From positions 186,001 through 250,000 of the forward strand of contig JANQGJ010000071.1 of the NCBI GenBank assembly GCA_028277395.1: 64,000 nt of DNA. Direction: 5' to 3'. The notes beneath the pieces were generated by a model. That model saw only the letters and a list, made by a program, of their open reading frames with translations, was not told the DNA's origin and ran no database searches. The translations under genes and the position numbers were made by a program. Position 1 is the first letter of the stretch, and every line of letters starts with the position of its first letter. Of this stretch, positions 1 to 9,029 are shown one piece after another. Source of the stretch: Bacteroidales bacterium. Its GTDB lineage: Bacteria; Bacteroidota; Bacteroidia; Bacteroidales; F082.

Positions 1-1056
1 GCCGGTATTGATGCAGTTATTTGTGAAACCGATACATACAACCTGGCTGGTATTGCTTCAAATTATGAGTCTGTATTGTGGACTACTTCGGGAGATGGTA
101 CATTCAGCGATGCTACTTCTTTAACTGCTGTTTATACTCCTGGGACTAATGATATTGACAATGGTTATGCAGATTTAACCTTAACATCTGTTGCAATTGC
201 ACCATGTACTGATAATTCATCTGATGATATGCAGATTGTAATTCAGCTGCTGCCTGTAGCAGATGCCGGAACTGATGCTACCATTTGTGAAGTTGATACA
301 TATACATTGTCAGGTACTGCAACAGACGAAGAGAGTTTATTATGGACAACCAGTGGTGATGGTAGTTTTGATGATCCAACAATTCCCGGGGCTACATACG
401 CACCGGGAGTTAATGACCTCGCAAACGGATCAGTAAATTTAACACTTACGGCATATGCTATTTCACCATGTGTTGCTGAATCCAGCGATGTAATGTTACT
501 GTTAATTCAGGATCAGGCAACTTCAAATGCAGGACCTGATGGTGAAGTTTGTGAAGGTGAATCATATACATTATCCGGTACTGCCACAAACCAGACACAC
601 GTCTATTGGGCAACTTCAGGAGATGGTGTTTATGATGATCCTTTCCTCCTAAATGCCAGCTATACCCCAGGTGTACAGGATGTTGAAAACGGTGACGTAA
701 CACTTACAATGTTTGCTTATTCAATTCAACCATGTTACTATGAAGAAGGTGATGAGATGTTGCTCACTATTTTAAATATTGCTTCAGCCAATGCCGGTTC
801 AGATGCTACTATATGTGAAAACAATACACATACTCTTGACGGACAGGTTAGAAATAATAACGGACAACTATGGACAACAGCCGGTGACGGTACATTTGAT
901 GATGCCACATTACCTGGTGCAACGTATACACCGGGAACAACTGATATTGCCAATGGTGAGGTTGAACTGACACTTACTGCATTTAGTAACCCTGATTGCG
1001 GAGGTGATGCAACCGATATCCTTGTATTGACAATAGAAAAAATGCCGGAACAGCCT
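1..1056 (+). repeat. Four tandem 264-nt coding repeats
   Basis: Units begin at 1, 265, 529 and 793 with identical spacing of 264 nt (88 codons). They encode the repeated surface-protein module of the partial T9SS protein. More units may lie upstream of the window. Confidence 0.85.
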
Positions 1057-1605
1057 CAGTTACCTGACGGACCAACTGCTATTGATCTTGATTTAACAAC
1101 TTCAACTGAATATACAATTAATTCGGTTGAGAATGCTGATTATTATCATTGGGAATTATCACCTATTGAAGCAGGAACGATTGAAGGAACAGATACAATA
1201 GGAACAGCATACTGGAATTCTGATTATACAGGGTTAATAGCTCAGATATTCGTTATGGTTGAAAATGATTATTGTGATCCGGTTTATTCAGAAACACTTG
1301 AAATTGGAATTAGTCCGGTTAGTATTCTTAATGCTGAAGGTCAGGAAATGGAGATTATTATTTCACCAAATCCATCAGGTGGACGATTTAATGTAAGAGT
1401 AACAGGAGCTACAGATGATATTGATCTGGTTATTATTAACTCAACAGGACAAAGGATTAAAGAATTGAAGCTGCTGAATACATTGGGAAGTTATACTGCT
1501 GATGTAGATATTAGTACAAATCCTGCAGGTAATTACTACCTTAAGTTTATAACGAACAAGGGGGTTATAACCAGGAAAGTGAGTATTAATAAGCTATTCA
1601 GATAA
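1..1605 (+). CDS. T9SS-exported repeat protein, 5' end outside window
   Basis: The reading frame is open from base 1, so this is the C-terminal part of a larger protein. Four tandem 88-residue units start at bases 1, 265, 529 and 793, an exact 264-nt period. Each carries AGxDxxxC, a W-x-T-[SA]-G-D-G core, a YxPG turn and a later Cys, which looks like an Ig/PKD-like adhesin module. A linker follows, then a C-terminal T9SS type A sorting domain from about base 1350 (SPNPSGG, then a beta-rich tail ending in a basic residue). This implies export by Sec and T9SS and anchoring or release at the cell surface. The ligand is unknown. The units differ clearly in sequence, so they are old duplications. 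Confidence is high for class and low for role. Confidence 0.85.
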   Translation, partial: AGIDAVICETDTYNLAGIASNYESVLWTTSGDGTFSDATSLTAVYTPGTNDIDNGYADLTLTSVAIAPCTDNSSDDMQIVIQLLPVADAGTDATICEVDTYTLSGTATDEESLLWTTSGDGSFDDPTIPGATYAPGVNDLANGSVNLTLTAYAISPCVAESSDVMLLLIQDQATSNAGPDGEVCEGESYTLSGTATNQTHVYWATSGDGVYDDPFLLNASYTPGVQDVENGDVTLTMFAYSIQPCYYEEGDEMLLTILNIASANAGSDATICENNTHTLDGQVRNNNGQLWTTAGDGTFDDATLPGATYTPGTTDIANGEVELTLTAFSNPDCGGDATDILVLTIEKMPEQPQLPDGPTAIDLDLTTSTEYTINSVENADYYHWELSPIEAGTIEGTDTIGTAYWNSDYTGLIAQIFVMVENDYCDPVYSETLEIGISPVSILNAEGQEMEIIISPNPSGGRFNVRVTGATDDIDLVIINSTGQRIKELKLLNTLGSYTADVDISTNPAGNYYLKFITNKGVITRKVSINKLFR

Positions 1606-1624
1606 ACGAAAAATAACAAGGTAT

Positions 1625-1662
1625 GAGGGTTGTCAACTTAGGTTGGCAGCCCTTTTATTTTT
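1625..1662 (+). terminator. Rho-independent terminator
   Basis: GGGTTGTCAAC pairs with GTTGGCAGCCC (two G-T pairs) around a short loop and is followed by a T-rich run. It lies 20 nt after the stop codon of the repeat protein. Confidence 0.8.
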
Positions 1663-1983
1663 GTAGAGAATTAAAAAAGGTCATTATATTGTTGCTGAGT
1701 AAAAAAATTGACAGGAGTAAGACTAATATGTAATTATTAACAATTAAGAGGAGGTTAAACCCTATATTATATTATGCTGTAATCTTTAATAGAGAATTAT
1801 CTGTCAACCAGTATCCGTGAAACGGGCTATTATAAACTCAAATATTTAACAGCCGATAACGCATATTTCTATACTTATTCATGGAAACATAGTAGGGTAA
1901 AGGCAGGCAAAATAAAAACGCCCCTTACCGGAATAAGAAGCGTTATTATTCATTAATTAATTGGTTGTTCTGTTTCTTATACT
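1663..1983. other. Non-coding stretch between convergent genes
   Basis: Apart from the terminators at its two ends I see no open frame, RNA gene or repeat here. The sequence is AT-rich and looks like ordinary spacer between convergent genes. Confidence 0.5.
1908..1944 (-). terminator. Rho-independent terminator of the beta-barrel gene
   Basis: Read on the minus strand, AACGCTTCTTA pairs with TAAGGGGCGTT (two G-T pairs) around a six-base loop and is followed by TTTTATTTT. It lies 40 nt past the stop codon of the gene starting at 2649. Confidence 0.8.
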
Positions 1984-2649
1984 TTATCTGATGCTTCCAA
2001 ATTTAACAGCAGCTGTTAAACCAAATACGTTGGTTTTTATACTGCCATCAGATTCATTTGATAAATCTGAAAGTCCCTGATTGTAAAATAAAGTGATCTG
2101 AAATCTGTCAAGCTCAATACCACCTTCTACGTTAATTCCAAAGTTCAGTGGTTTGAAATCATCAGTTTCTTTGGTGCCTATGCTCTGGTGATCATTATCA
2201 TATTCATCATCGGCTTTGTACAATTTTGTAGCATAAATACCATAAGAGATAGTAGGACCTGCCATTCCAATGAGTTTTACATCACCCAAATCATATTTAT
2301 ATCCAAAGTTAACTGGTATATCCAGAGCAATCATGATTTGATACTCTTTTGAATCGAAGAATTTACCATCGATTTCTCTTATAGCATCATACCTGAAACC
2401 TTTTACAGATCCTAATATTCCTGTTTGAACGAAAAAGTCATCATTAATGCCTACCTCAAGAATAAATCCAAGTCTTGGGGAGATTAACCTTTTGGTTTCC
2501 CAAATATCATTCATGTTTTCACCATAGGCTTCCATCTTCATATTGGAAAAGTCAATACCCATTTTATATCCTGCACGTACCTGTGCGTTCGAAATGGTCC
2601 AGGAAGACGATACTATAATAACAATAGCAATAAGTAATAATTTTTTCAT
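1984..2649 (-). CDS. Outer-membrane beta-barrel protein
   Basis: This 221-residue protein has a Sec signal peptide (MKKLLLIAIVIIVSSS, cleavage probably after SNA). Alternating hydrophobic and polar strands follow, and it ends in a barrel-type strand (LTAAVKFGSIR). It matches the PorT-like 'outer membrane beta-barrel domain' proteins that are abundant in Bacteroidota. No transport or enzymatic role can be assigned. It is a single-gene transcription unit with its own TAnnTTTG box and terminator. Confidence 0.75.
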   Translation of the reverse strand: MKKLLLIAIVIIVSSSWTISNAQVRAGYKMGIDFSNMKMEAYGENMNDIWETKRLISPRLGFILEVGINDDFFVQTGILGSVKGFRYDAIREIDGKFFDSKEYQIMIALDIPVNFGYKYDLGDVKLIGMAGPTISYGIYATKLYKADDEYDNDHQSIGTKETDDFKPLNFGINVEGGIELDRFQITLFYNQGLSDLSNESDGSIKTNVFGLTAAVKFGSIR

Positions 2650-2676
2650 AGTTTATTTTTGTTAAATGTATAATCA

Positions 2677-2684
2677 CAAATATA
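2677..2684 (-). promoter_or_regulatory. Promoter -7 box (TATATTTG)
   Basis: On the minus strand TATATTTG matches the Bacteroidota -7 consensus TAnnTTTG, 28 nt upstream of the beta-barrel start codon. No clear TTTG is present 19-21 nt further upstream, so only half of the promoter is convincing. Confidence 0.5.
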
Positions 2685-2863
2685 CAAAACAACCATTACC
2701 ATAATAATTCCTGGAATTTTAGTTTATTTGTTTTATAAGGCATTGCAAATGTAAGTTGTACAAAATCAGGTATGTAACGCATTATTTATAATCAATACAA
2801 ATTTATCTGAAGCCATTAATTTTCTTTTTAGTTTTACACTTACATTTCTGAATTTTTAAAATA

Positions 2864-3409
2864 TTGAAGTTATCACATACTATAAAATATACGTTAAACG
2901 GTTTGGTTCAGAGAATCAGACCATTAACTGAGCATTCATCTCCAGGTTATACGGTAAATGTTGATGAAGGAAGCATAATACTGCTATTTTGTATTACATC
3001 AGTTGAGGAATATCATGTTCTTAAAAGGCTGGCAAAAGACTTTAGGTCGAAGTCAGGGAATTTGAATTTCGTTGTGTTTGCAACAAAACCGGAGTTAATA
3101 ACCGAAAATGAAGACACAACTTTTAGCGTTTACAGTATTGATGATTTTAGCTATCTTGGAATACCGAAAGCTGCATTGAAAAAATGGTTAGGTAATAATA
3201 AATTTGATATATTACTAAGCTTTGCCGACTCAGAGTGTGTTTTTTGCAATAAACTTATAAACTTAATAAATGCCGATTTTAAAGTTGGAAAGTATAATGA
3301 AAGAAAAATCCGGCAATATGATTTAACAATTGCGTTTGATACAAGTGATTATTTTAAACAATTTGATCACTATATTTATTACTTGAAAAACTTAAATATT
3401 AATATATGA
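2864..3409 (+). CDS. DUF6913-type protein coupled to dapA
   Basis: This is a 181-residue soluble protein of unknown function. It contains no internal Met, and the only plausible start after the upstream in-frame stop at 2849 is TTG at 2864 (ATA at 2861 is less likely). It resembles the small Bacteroidota proteins annotated DUF6913. A conserved-looking FDILLSFADSECVFCNKLIN segment carries two Cys spaced CxxC (C-V-F-C), and two-layer alpha/beta secondary structure seems likely. Its stop overlaps the dapA start (ATGA, 3406-3409), which points to translational coupling and perhaps a cell-wall or lysine-related role. That role is inference from position only. Confidence 0.65.
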   Translation: MKLSHTIKYTLNGLVQRIRPLTEHSSPGYTVNVDEGSIILLFCITSVEEYHVLKRLAKDFRSKSGNLNFVVFATKPELITENEDTTFSVYSIDDFSYLGIPKAALKKWLGNNKFDILLSFADSECVFCNKLINLINADFKVGKYNERKIRQYDLTIAFDTSDYFKQFDHYIYYLKNLNINI

Positions 3410-4293
3410 ATCAATCATTATCAGGAACAGGCGTGGCCATAGTTACACCGTTTCACTTCTCAGGAGAGACCGATTTTGGAAGTTTAAGAAAACTTTTGAA
3501 TAATATTATTGAAAATGGAGTGGATTTTATTGTAGGACTTGGTACAACAAGCGAAGCCGTAACATTAACTTCTGAGGAAAAGAAAGAAGTGATGAAATAT
3601 GTTATTGAGACTGTTGATAGCAGGATCCCGGTTGTTATGGGAATAGGAGGAAATAATACAAGATCAGTTATTGAAGAGATTGATAATACTGATTTTACAG
3701 GTATCTCTGCAATTCTTTCTGTTGCTCCGTACTACAATAAACCAAATCAAAGAGGAATATATGAACATTTTAAAACAATATCAGAGCATAGTCCTGTGCC
3801 GATTATTCTTTATAATGTTCCGGGAAGAACAAGTTCGAATATTTCGGCCGAAACAACTCTGAAACTTGCCAAAGATTTCAAAAATATTGCTGCAATTAAG
3901 GAAGCTTCAGGTGATTTTGATCAGATAATGAAAATAATACAGAGTAAACCAGATGGATTTAATGTGTTGTCAGGCGATGATGCTTTAACACTGCCAATGA
4001 TATCACTTGGTGCTGAAGGTGTTATTTCTGTTATTGCAAACGGGTATCCGGAGCAATTCTCGAAAATGGTTAACCTGGCCAGAATAGGAGATATTGAAGA
4101 TGCACGTAATATTCATTATGAGCTGATTAGTATCATAAACCTGATATTTGAAGATGGAAATCCGGCCGGTATTAAAGCTGTTTTAGAGATTTTAGGAATT
4201 ATGGGCAATAATCTCAGGTTACCAATGGTACCTGTTAATCATGATCTCTATATGAAACTTGCTTATGCTGTGGAACAAATAAAGATTGATTAA
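3406..4293 (+). CDS. dapA: 4-hydroxy-tetrahydrodipicolinate synthase
   Basis: Condenses pyruvate with aspartate semialdehyde in the first committed step of lysine and diaminopimelate synthesis, in the cytoplasm. The 295-residue TIM barrel has the family's usual length. The Schiff-base lysine is K165 in IKEASGD and the catalytic tyrosine is Y136 in YNVPGRTS. The pyruvate-binding loop reads GTTSEAVTL where many homologues have GTTGES. The second Tyr motif YYNKPNQRG is present. The start ATG overlaps the stop of the preceding small gene, so the two are read as one unit. Confidence 0.95.
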   Translation: MNQSLSGTGVAIVTPFHFSGETDFGSLRKLLNNIIENGVDFIVGLGTTSEAVTLTSEEKKEVMKYVIETVDSRIPVVMGIGGNNTRSVIEEIDNTDFTGISAILSVAPYYNKPNQRGIYEHFKTISEHSPVPIILYNVPGRTSSNISAETTLKLAKDFKNIAAIKEASGDFDQIMKIIQSKPDGFNVLSGDDALTLPMISLGAEGVISVIANGYPEQFSKMVNLARIGDIEDARNIHYELISIINLIFEDGNPAGIKAVLEILGIMGNNLRLPMVPVNHDLYMKLAYAVEQIKID

Positions 4294-4389
4294 CTTAGCA
4301 ACCTGTTATATTTATTTTCTGTCTGGTAATACATAGATGGATTAGGCATTAATTTCTCAGATGTTTTTATGATCAAATCGTACTTCGTA

Positions 4390-6708
4390 ATGAGTAAACT
4401 TATAAATATTGTGTTGTTTGTTATCGCTGCAAATGTGTGCTTATATGGTCAGCAAAACAGTATCCGGTTAGCCAAGAAAACAATAGAAGACAGGGGAGAG
4501 GTATATTTTAGTTTTAACCCTCATGATCTGTCTGTCCCGGCAGTTGAATTAGCAGAATTGCTTAAAGTAATATCTGTAGATGAAGTAAAGGAAAATAAGG
4601 TTATTGCCTATGCAAATGATATTGGTTTAAATAAGTTTTTGGAGTTTGATCTTGACTTCGAAGTACTAACACCACCGTCATTGCTATTTGGTAATGATTT
4701 GATTAACCGGAATTCATCCCGCGATGGGAACACCTGGGATTACTATCCATCCTGGGATGAATATCTTAGTATAATGAATCAGTTTGTGGAAGATTATCCT
4801 GACTTATGTGAATTGGTTAAAATAGGTAGCAGTACAAATGGCAGGGATTTACTTTGTATTCATATTAACAATAACATTGGAATAGATGAAAATGAGCCAG
4901 AGTTTTTATACACTGCAACTATACATGGCGATGAAGTCGCAGGATATGTATTAACATTAAGACTAATTGATTATCTGCTAAGTAACTATTCAGAAGATCA
5001 ACAGGTTACCAACATTGTTGATAATCTTGATATATGGATCAACCCACTGGCAAACCCCGATGGTACGTTTGCAAGTGGAAACAGTTCAGTAGTTGGAGCT
5101 ACCCGGTTCAATGCAAATTCGGTTGATTTAAACAGAAATTATACCGATCCTGAAGATGGCCACAATCCTGATGGAAATGACTATCAGGTTGAAACCATAG
5201 CTTTTATGAATTTCGCAGAAGCCAGGCAATTCATTATGTCAAGCAATCTTCATGGAGGAATCGAGGTTGTTAACTACCCGTGGGATACATGGCCACGACT
5301 CCATGCCGATGATGACTGGTGGAAATTGGTTTGTCGGGAATATGCTGATATTGTTCATGATAATAGTCCCTCAGGCTATTTTGATGACCTTAATAATGGG
5401 ATTACAAATGGATTTGCCTGGTACACAATAAGTGGTAGCCGTCAGGATTACATGAATTATTTTCATAATGCCAGGGAAATGACTCTTGAACTATCAACAT
5501 CAAAAATGCCTCCCGAAAGTATGTTACATAACTTTTGGGATTATAATTACAAGTCATTACTTGCTTATATGGAGCAATGTTTATACGGTTTCTCCGGCAC
5601 CGTTACTGATAAACGGAACGGAGATCCTGTAAATGCAAAAGTGGTTATTGAAAATCATGATAAAGATAATAGCTGGATTAATTCTGACAATATAACCGGT
5701 TATTATCACAGACCAATAAAAGCCGGTGTTTATGATGTGGTATTTACAGCACCAGGATACTACGACAAAAATGAAACAGTGGTAGTTGAAGATTATAAAA
5801 ATCTCAAACTAAACATTGAGTTGGAATCAATTGGATCAGAAATTGCTGACTTTAGCTCTTCAGCAACAATAATTGGAAAAGGATCATATATTGACTTCTT
5901 TGATGATTCACATTATAATGACTTAATTTCATGGGATTGGACATTTAATGGTGGCATACCTGATAAATCCAGTGATAGCAACCCACAGGGCATAGTGTAT
6001 AATGATACAGGTGAATACGATGTGACATTAACTGTAGGTACGGCAGATGGTGAAACGTATACTAAAACAATTGAAGATTATATTGATGTTATGGAACCAG
6101 TACTAATTGGAAACAAAATTGTAATGGCTTCCGAATCTGTTTTTTATGATACAGGTGGAGAAAATGAAAGTTATGATAATGATGAAGATTATGTAATTAC
6201 TTTTTATCCTGAGGTAACTAATTATGCTGTTGAAATTGATTTTATAGATTTTGAACTCCAGTCACAAACAGATTGTTTAAATGATTACCTGGAAATATTT
6301 GATGGCGATAACCTGAATTCCGGATATTTAGGGAAGTGGTGTGGCAATGATAATCCTGGTAAAATCACTGCTACAAACCCTAAGGGAGTTTTAACAGTAT
6401 TGTTTCATTCTGATGATTCTGTTGTTAGTAAAGGCTGGAAAGCAATAATAAGAAGTGATTCAAGCAGGTTGAATGATCCACAGATCGTGATATCTCCGAA
6501 TCCAACTAATTCTCAGATTAAAATGACATACATTGGGGAAATATCAACCCTTGAAATCATGGATATAACCGGAAGAGTACTACTATCGGAGAAAAATGTT
6601 CCTGACATATTCATACATGATATGAGAAAGTATGGAGACGGAATTTATCTAATAAATGTAAAAATAGATGATAACTACCTTACCAGAAAGGTAATTGTAA
6701 CAAAATAA
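4390..6708 (+). CDS. T9SS-exported M14 zinc carboxypeptidase
   Basis: The ATG at 4390 gives a clean signal peptide (MSKLINIVLFVIAANVCLYG). An in-frame ATG at 4369 would add seven residues. From 4390 the protein has 772 residues. The M14 domain spans about 105-400, with zinc ligands H179 and E182 in IHGDE and H288 in NLHGG, and catalytic E367 in MTLELST. A carboxypeptidase regulatory-like domain (about 405-490), a PKD-like domain (about 495-580), a CUB domain (about 585-690) and a T9SS type A sorting domain follow. It probably trims peptides outside the cell. Substrate specificity cannot be read from the sequence. Its stop lies one base from the stop of the convergent gene. Confidence 0.9.
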   Translation: MSKLINIVLFVIAANVCLYGQQNSIRLAKKTIEDRGEVYFSFNPHDLSVPAVELAELLKVISVDEVKENKVIAYANDIGLNKFLEFDLDFEVLTPPSLLFGNDLINRNSSRDGNTWDYYPSWDEYLSIMNQFVEDYPDLCELVKIGSSTNGRDLLCIHINNNIGIDENEPEFLYTATIHGDEVAGYVLTLRLIDYLLSNYSEDQQVTNIVDNLDIWINPLANPDGTFASGNSSVVGATRFNANSVDLNRNYTDPEDGHNPDGNDYQVETIAFMNFAEARQFIMSSNLHGGIEVVNYPWDTWPRLHADDDWWKLVCREYADIVHDNSPSGYFDDLNNGITNGFAWYTISGSRQDYMNYFHNAREMTLELSTSKMPPESMLHNFWDYNYKSLLAYMEQCLYGFSGTVTDKRNGDPVNAKVVIENHDKDNSWINSDNITGYYHRPIKAGVYDVVFTAPGYYDKNETVVVEDYKNLKLNIELESIGSEIADFSSSATIIGKGSYIDFFDDSHYNDLISWDWTFNGGIPDKSSDSNPQGIVYNDTGEYDVTLTVGTADGETYTKTIEDYIDVMEPVLIGNKIVMASESVFYDTGGENESYDNDEDYVITFYPEVTNYAVEIDFIDFELQSQTDCLNDYLEIFDGDNLNSGYLGKWCGNDNPGKITATNPKGVLTVLFHSDDSVVSKGWKAIIRSDSSRLNDPQIVISPNPTNSQIKMTYIGEISTLEIMDITGRVLLSEKNVPDIFIHDMRKYGDGIYLINVKIDDNYLTRKVIVTK

Positions 6709-6709
6709 G

Positions 6710-7540
6710 CTACCAGTCAACAAATATCTCGTTCCTCAACAAGATCCTAATGCCGAGTAAAGCAATGATCGTCAGTATCAGAATAACCCTTGAAACTCCT
6801 ATATACCTTTCTTCTTCATCAAAATAAACGGTATCCATTTTGCCTACCCTCATTGATATGAAAATAAGCAGAACGGCCAGACTAATCCATGAATAACCTT
6901 CCTGAAACATTATGTTTGGAACAAAATACAACAAGTATATACTTGTCCCCAGTATAAATGGAACTATGACCTGTGCAGTTATAAAAAAAGGGTAGTTTTT
7001 ATTATTAAGCTTATTAAAGTATGAGTTTGATGAAATTGCCACAGGACGTGACATAAAATATGCAGTTCCAAGTAGTCCTAAAAAGCCAATCAAAGCAACA
7101 ATCATCTTCCAGGTATCAGTAAGGTACATCCAGTTAAAAACATGACCTACTCCCTTTTTGAAAACATTACCAATCAGTAGTCCTCCAAAAAAGAAATTAT
7201 ATGAATGAAGTGTAAGCCACATGAAAAAGGTTTTAAGGCGCGCATGTTCTTCCACAAGCGACCAAAATGCAATCAAAGAGATTGTTCCTGTCACTAAAAT
7301 AAGTATTGGGCCGGCACTAAAAATTAACCTGACCGAATCGTGTGTCCATTCATATGGTTCAATATAATACATTACCGAAACCCAGTCAAATCCAACATCA
7401 TAGGAATAGCTTCCGCAAATAATGATTTTTATAATGTGGTTGATATAGAAGACCAATAGAAACGAAAGTACATAGGCAGATGTGGAATTAGTTGCAATAA
7501 TCCAAAAGTTAGTTTTCGTTAATTCAGAATTTGATTTCAT
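6710..7540 (-). CDS. Seven-helix membrane protein of unknown function
   Basis: I do not recognise this 276-residue protein. About seven hydrophobic helices are visible (roughly residues 12-36, 75-97, 104-124, 140-165, 185-207, 215-233, 250-268). The N-terminus is short and polar. There is no signal peptide, obvious catalytic motif or repeat. It starts 37 nt after the stop of the PLP-dependent acyltransferase on the same strand, so the pair is probably cotranscribed, and a role in membrane lipid handling is conceivable but unproven. It ends one base from the convergent carboxypeptidase gene with no visible terminator between them. Confidence 0.65.
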   Translation of the reverse strand: MKSNSELTKTNFWIIATNSTSAYVLSFLLVFYINHIIKIIICGSYSYDVGFDWVSVMYYIEPYEWTHDSVRLIFSAGPILILVTGTISLIAFWSLVEEHARLKTFFMWLTLHSYNFFFGGLLIGNVFKKGVGHVFNWMYLTDTWKMIVALIGFLGLLGTAYFMSRPVAISSNSYFNKLNNKNYPFFITAQVIVPFILGTSIYLLYFVPNIMFQEGYSWISLAVLLIFISMRVGKMDTVYFDEEERYIGVSRVILILTIIALLGIRILLRNEIFVDW

Positions 7541-7577
7541 TTTAATACCTACGATAAGTAATAAAGGTAGTACATGG

Positions 7578-8825
7578 TTATTCTACTGTTTTAGCCATAA
7601 ATTCAGTGGAATATTCATGGTTCTCCAGTTTCTTCTTAATTGCAGCAAACGTTTTCACAGTATAATCCACATCTTCCAGTGTATGCATAGCAGTTGGAAT
7701 TAACCTTAAAAGAATCATGCCTTTGGGAATAACAGGATAAACAACTATTGAACAGAATATATCATAGTTTTCTCTGAGGTCATGTGTGATCTGTGTTGCT
7801 TCTGCAACCCTTCCGTTAAGAATAACAGGTGTTACAGGTGAATTAGTATTACCAATATTCAGTCCGTTTTCTGTTAACCCTTTTTGCAGAGCATTTACTA
7901 TAGTCCACAGTTTTTCTCTTAGTTGAGGCCTGGTTCTTAACAGTTCAAGTCGTTTAAGAGCTCCTATTACCATTGGCATAGGTAATGATTTTGCAAATAT
8001 TTGCGATCTCATATTATATTGCAGGTATTTAATAACTTCTTTTTTAGCAGCTATAAAACCTCCAATGCCTGCCATTGATTTTGCAAAAGTTCCAAAATAC
8101 AGATCTACTTCGTCCTGTAACCCAAAATGTTCATCAGTTCCTGCTCCTGTTGGTCCCATAGTACCAAACCCATGAGCATCATCAATAAATAATCTGAACC
8201 GGAATTTCTTTTTTAGTTCAACAATTTCATCAAGTTTTCCAAGGTCACCTGACATTCCATAAACACCCTCTGTAATTACGAGGATGCCTCCTCCTGTTTT
8301 TTCAACAATCCTGGTTGCTCTTTCGAGCTCTTTTTCAAGGTTTTTAATGTTATTGTGAGGGTATACAAAACGTTTGCCAAAATGCAATCTCATTCCGTCA
8401 ATTATGCAGGCATGAGCTTCCGAATCATAAACAATAACATCTTTACGGTCAACCATAGCATTGATTATTGAAACCATTCCCTGATAACCATAATTTAACA
8501 GATATGCAGCTTCTCTGCCTACAAATTCTGCAAGTTCGTTTTCAAGTTGTTCGTGATATTTTGTTTGTCCTGACATCATACGGGCTCCCATGGGATATGC
8601 CATCCCCCATTCTGTAGCCGCATCAGCATCAGCTTTTCTGATTTCCGGAAGATTCGCCAATCCCAGATAATTATTCAGACTCCAAACCAATCTCCTCTTT
8701 CCTTCAAAAATCATATGGTTCGATATCTCACCTTCAAGTTTTGGAAACATAAAGTAACCTTCTGATTTTTTTGCATATTTGCCCAAAGGACCGGGATTTA
8801 CCACACACTTATTAAAAACGTCCAT
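7578..8825 (-). CDS. PLP-dependent alpha-oxoamine synthase (serine palmitoyltransferase-like)
   Basis: The 415-residue enzyme belongs to the family of 2-amino-3-ketobutyrate CoA ligase, BioF and serine palmitoyltransferase. The PLP lysine is K249 in TFAKSMAG. The cofactor-stacking His lies in SEAHACIID, and the Asp that contacts the pyridine nitrogen is in FIDDAHGFGTMG. N-terminal SLNNYLGL and the later GMILLRLIP stretch are family landmarks. In Bacteroidota such enzymes condense serine (or cysteate) with an acyl thioester to begin sphingolipid or sulfonolipid synthesis. Which substrate applies here cannot be decided by eye. BioF and kbl are less likely because no biotin or threonine-degradation genes are nearby. 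Confidence 0.8.
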   Translation of the reverse strand: MDVFNKCVVNPGPLGKYAKKSEGYFMFPKLEGEISNHMIFEGKRRLVWSLNNYLGLANLPEIRKADADAATEWGMAYPMGARMMSGQTKYHEQLENELAEFVGREAAYLLNYGYQGMVSIINAMVDRKDVIVYDSEAHACIIDGMRLHFGKRFVYPHNNIKNLEKELERATRIVEKTGGGILVITEGVYGMSGDLGKLDEIVELKKKFRFRLFIDDAHGFGTMGPTGAGTDEHFGLQDEVDLYFGTFAKSMAGIGGFIAAKKEVIKYLQYNMRSQIFAKSLPMPMVIGALKRLELLRTRPQLREKLWTIVNALQKGLTENGLNIGNTNSPVTPVILNGRVAEATQITHDLRENYDIFCSIVVYPVIPKGMILLRLIPTAMHTLEDVDYTVKTFAAIKKKLENHEYSTEFMAKTVE

Positions 8826-8849
8826 TTATTATAAATTTTATATTTCATG

Positions 8850-8879
8850 CAAAAGTATGGAATTCATTTTATTGACCAA
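8850..8879 (-). promoter_or_regulatory. Promoter of the acyltransferase gene
   Basis: On the minus strand TTG, a 19-nt spacer and TACTTTTG match the Bacteroidota housekeeping promoter (TTTG-N19-21-TAnnTTTG). The -7 box ends about 25 nt before the start codon. Confidence 0.7.
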
Positions 8880-8995
8880 GCTAATCCATTGGAATTTATA
8901 CACTGAAATGTTGCCATTTTTTGTGGATAAACTTAATGATTGTTAAAGTAAGTTATTTATGACCATATTTGATACTATACATCACTAAAAATCGT

Positions 8996-9025
8996 TTTGT
9001 ACTTCAATAAATTATTATAATTTTG
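8996..9025 (+). promoter_or_regulatory. Promoter of bamD, apparently almost leaderless
   Basis: TTTG (8996-8999), an 18-nt spacer and TAATTTTG (9018-9025) fit the Bacteroidota promoter. The bamD ATG begins only five bases after the -7 box, which puts the expected transcription start at or within a few bases of the start codon. Confidence 0.65.
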
Positions 9026-9029
9026 CGCC

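Noticed and set aside
1..1056. CRISPR-like or satellite repeat array
   Set aside because: The period is 264 nt, in frame, with diverged units encoding a protein module. There are no short identical repeats with unique spacers.
8826..9029. Shine-Dalgarno sites as evidence for start choice
   Set aside because: AGGAGG-like sequences are absent or sporadic before genes here, as usual in Bacteroidota, so starts were chosen from signal peptides, domain starts and promoter positions.
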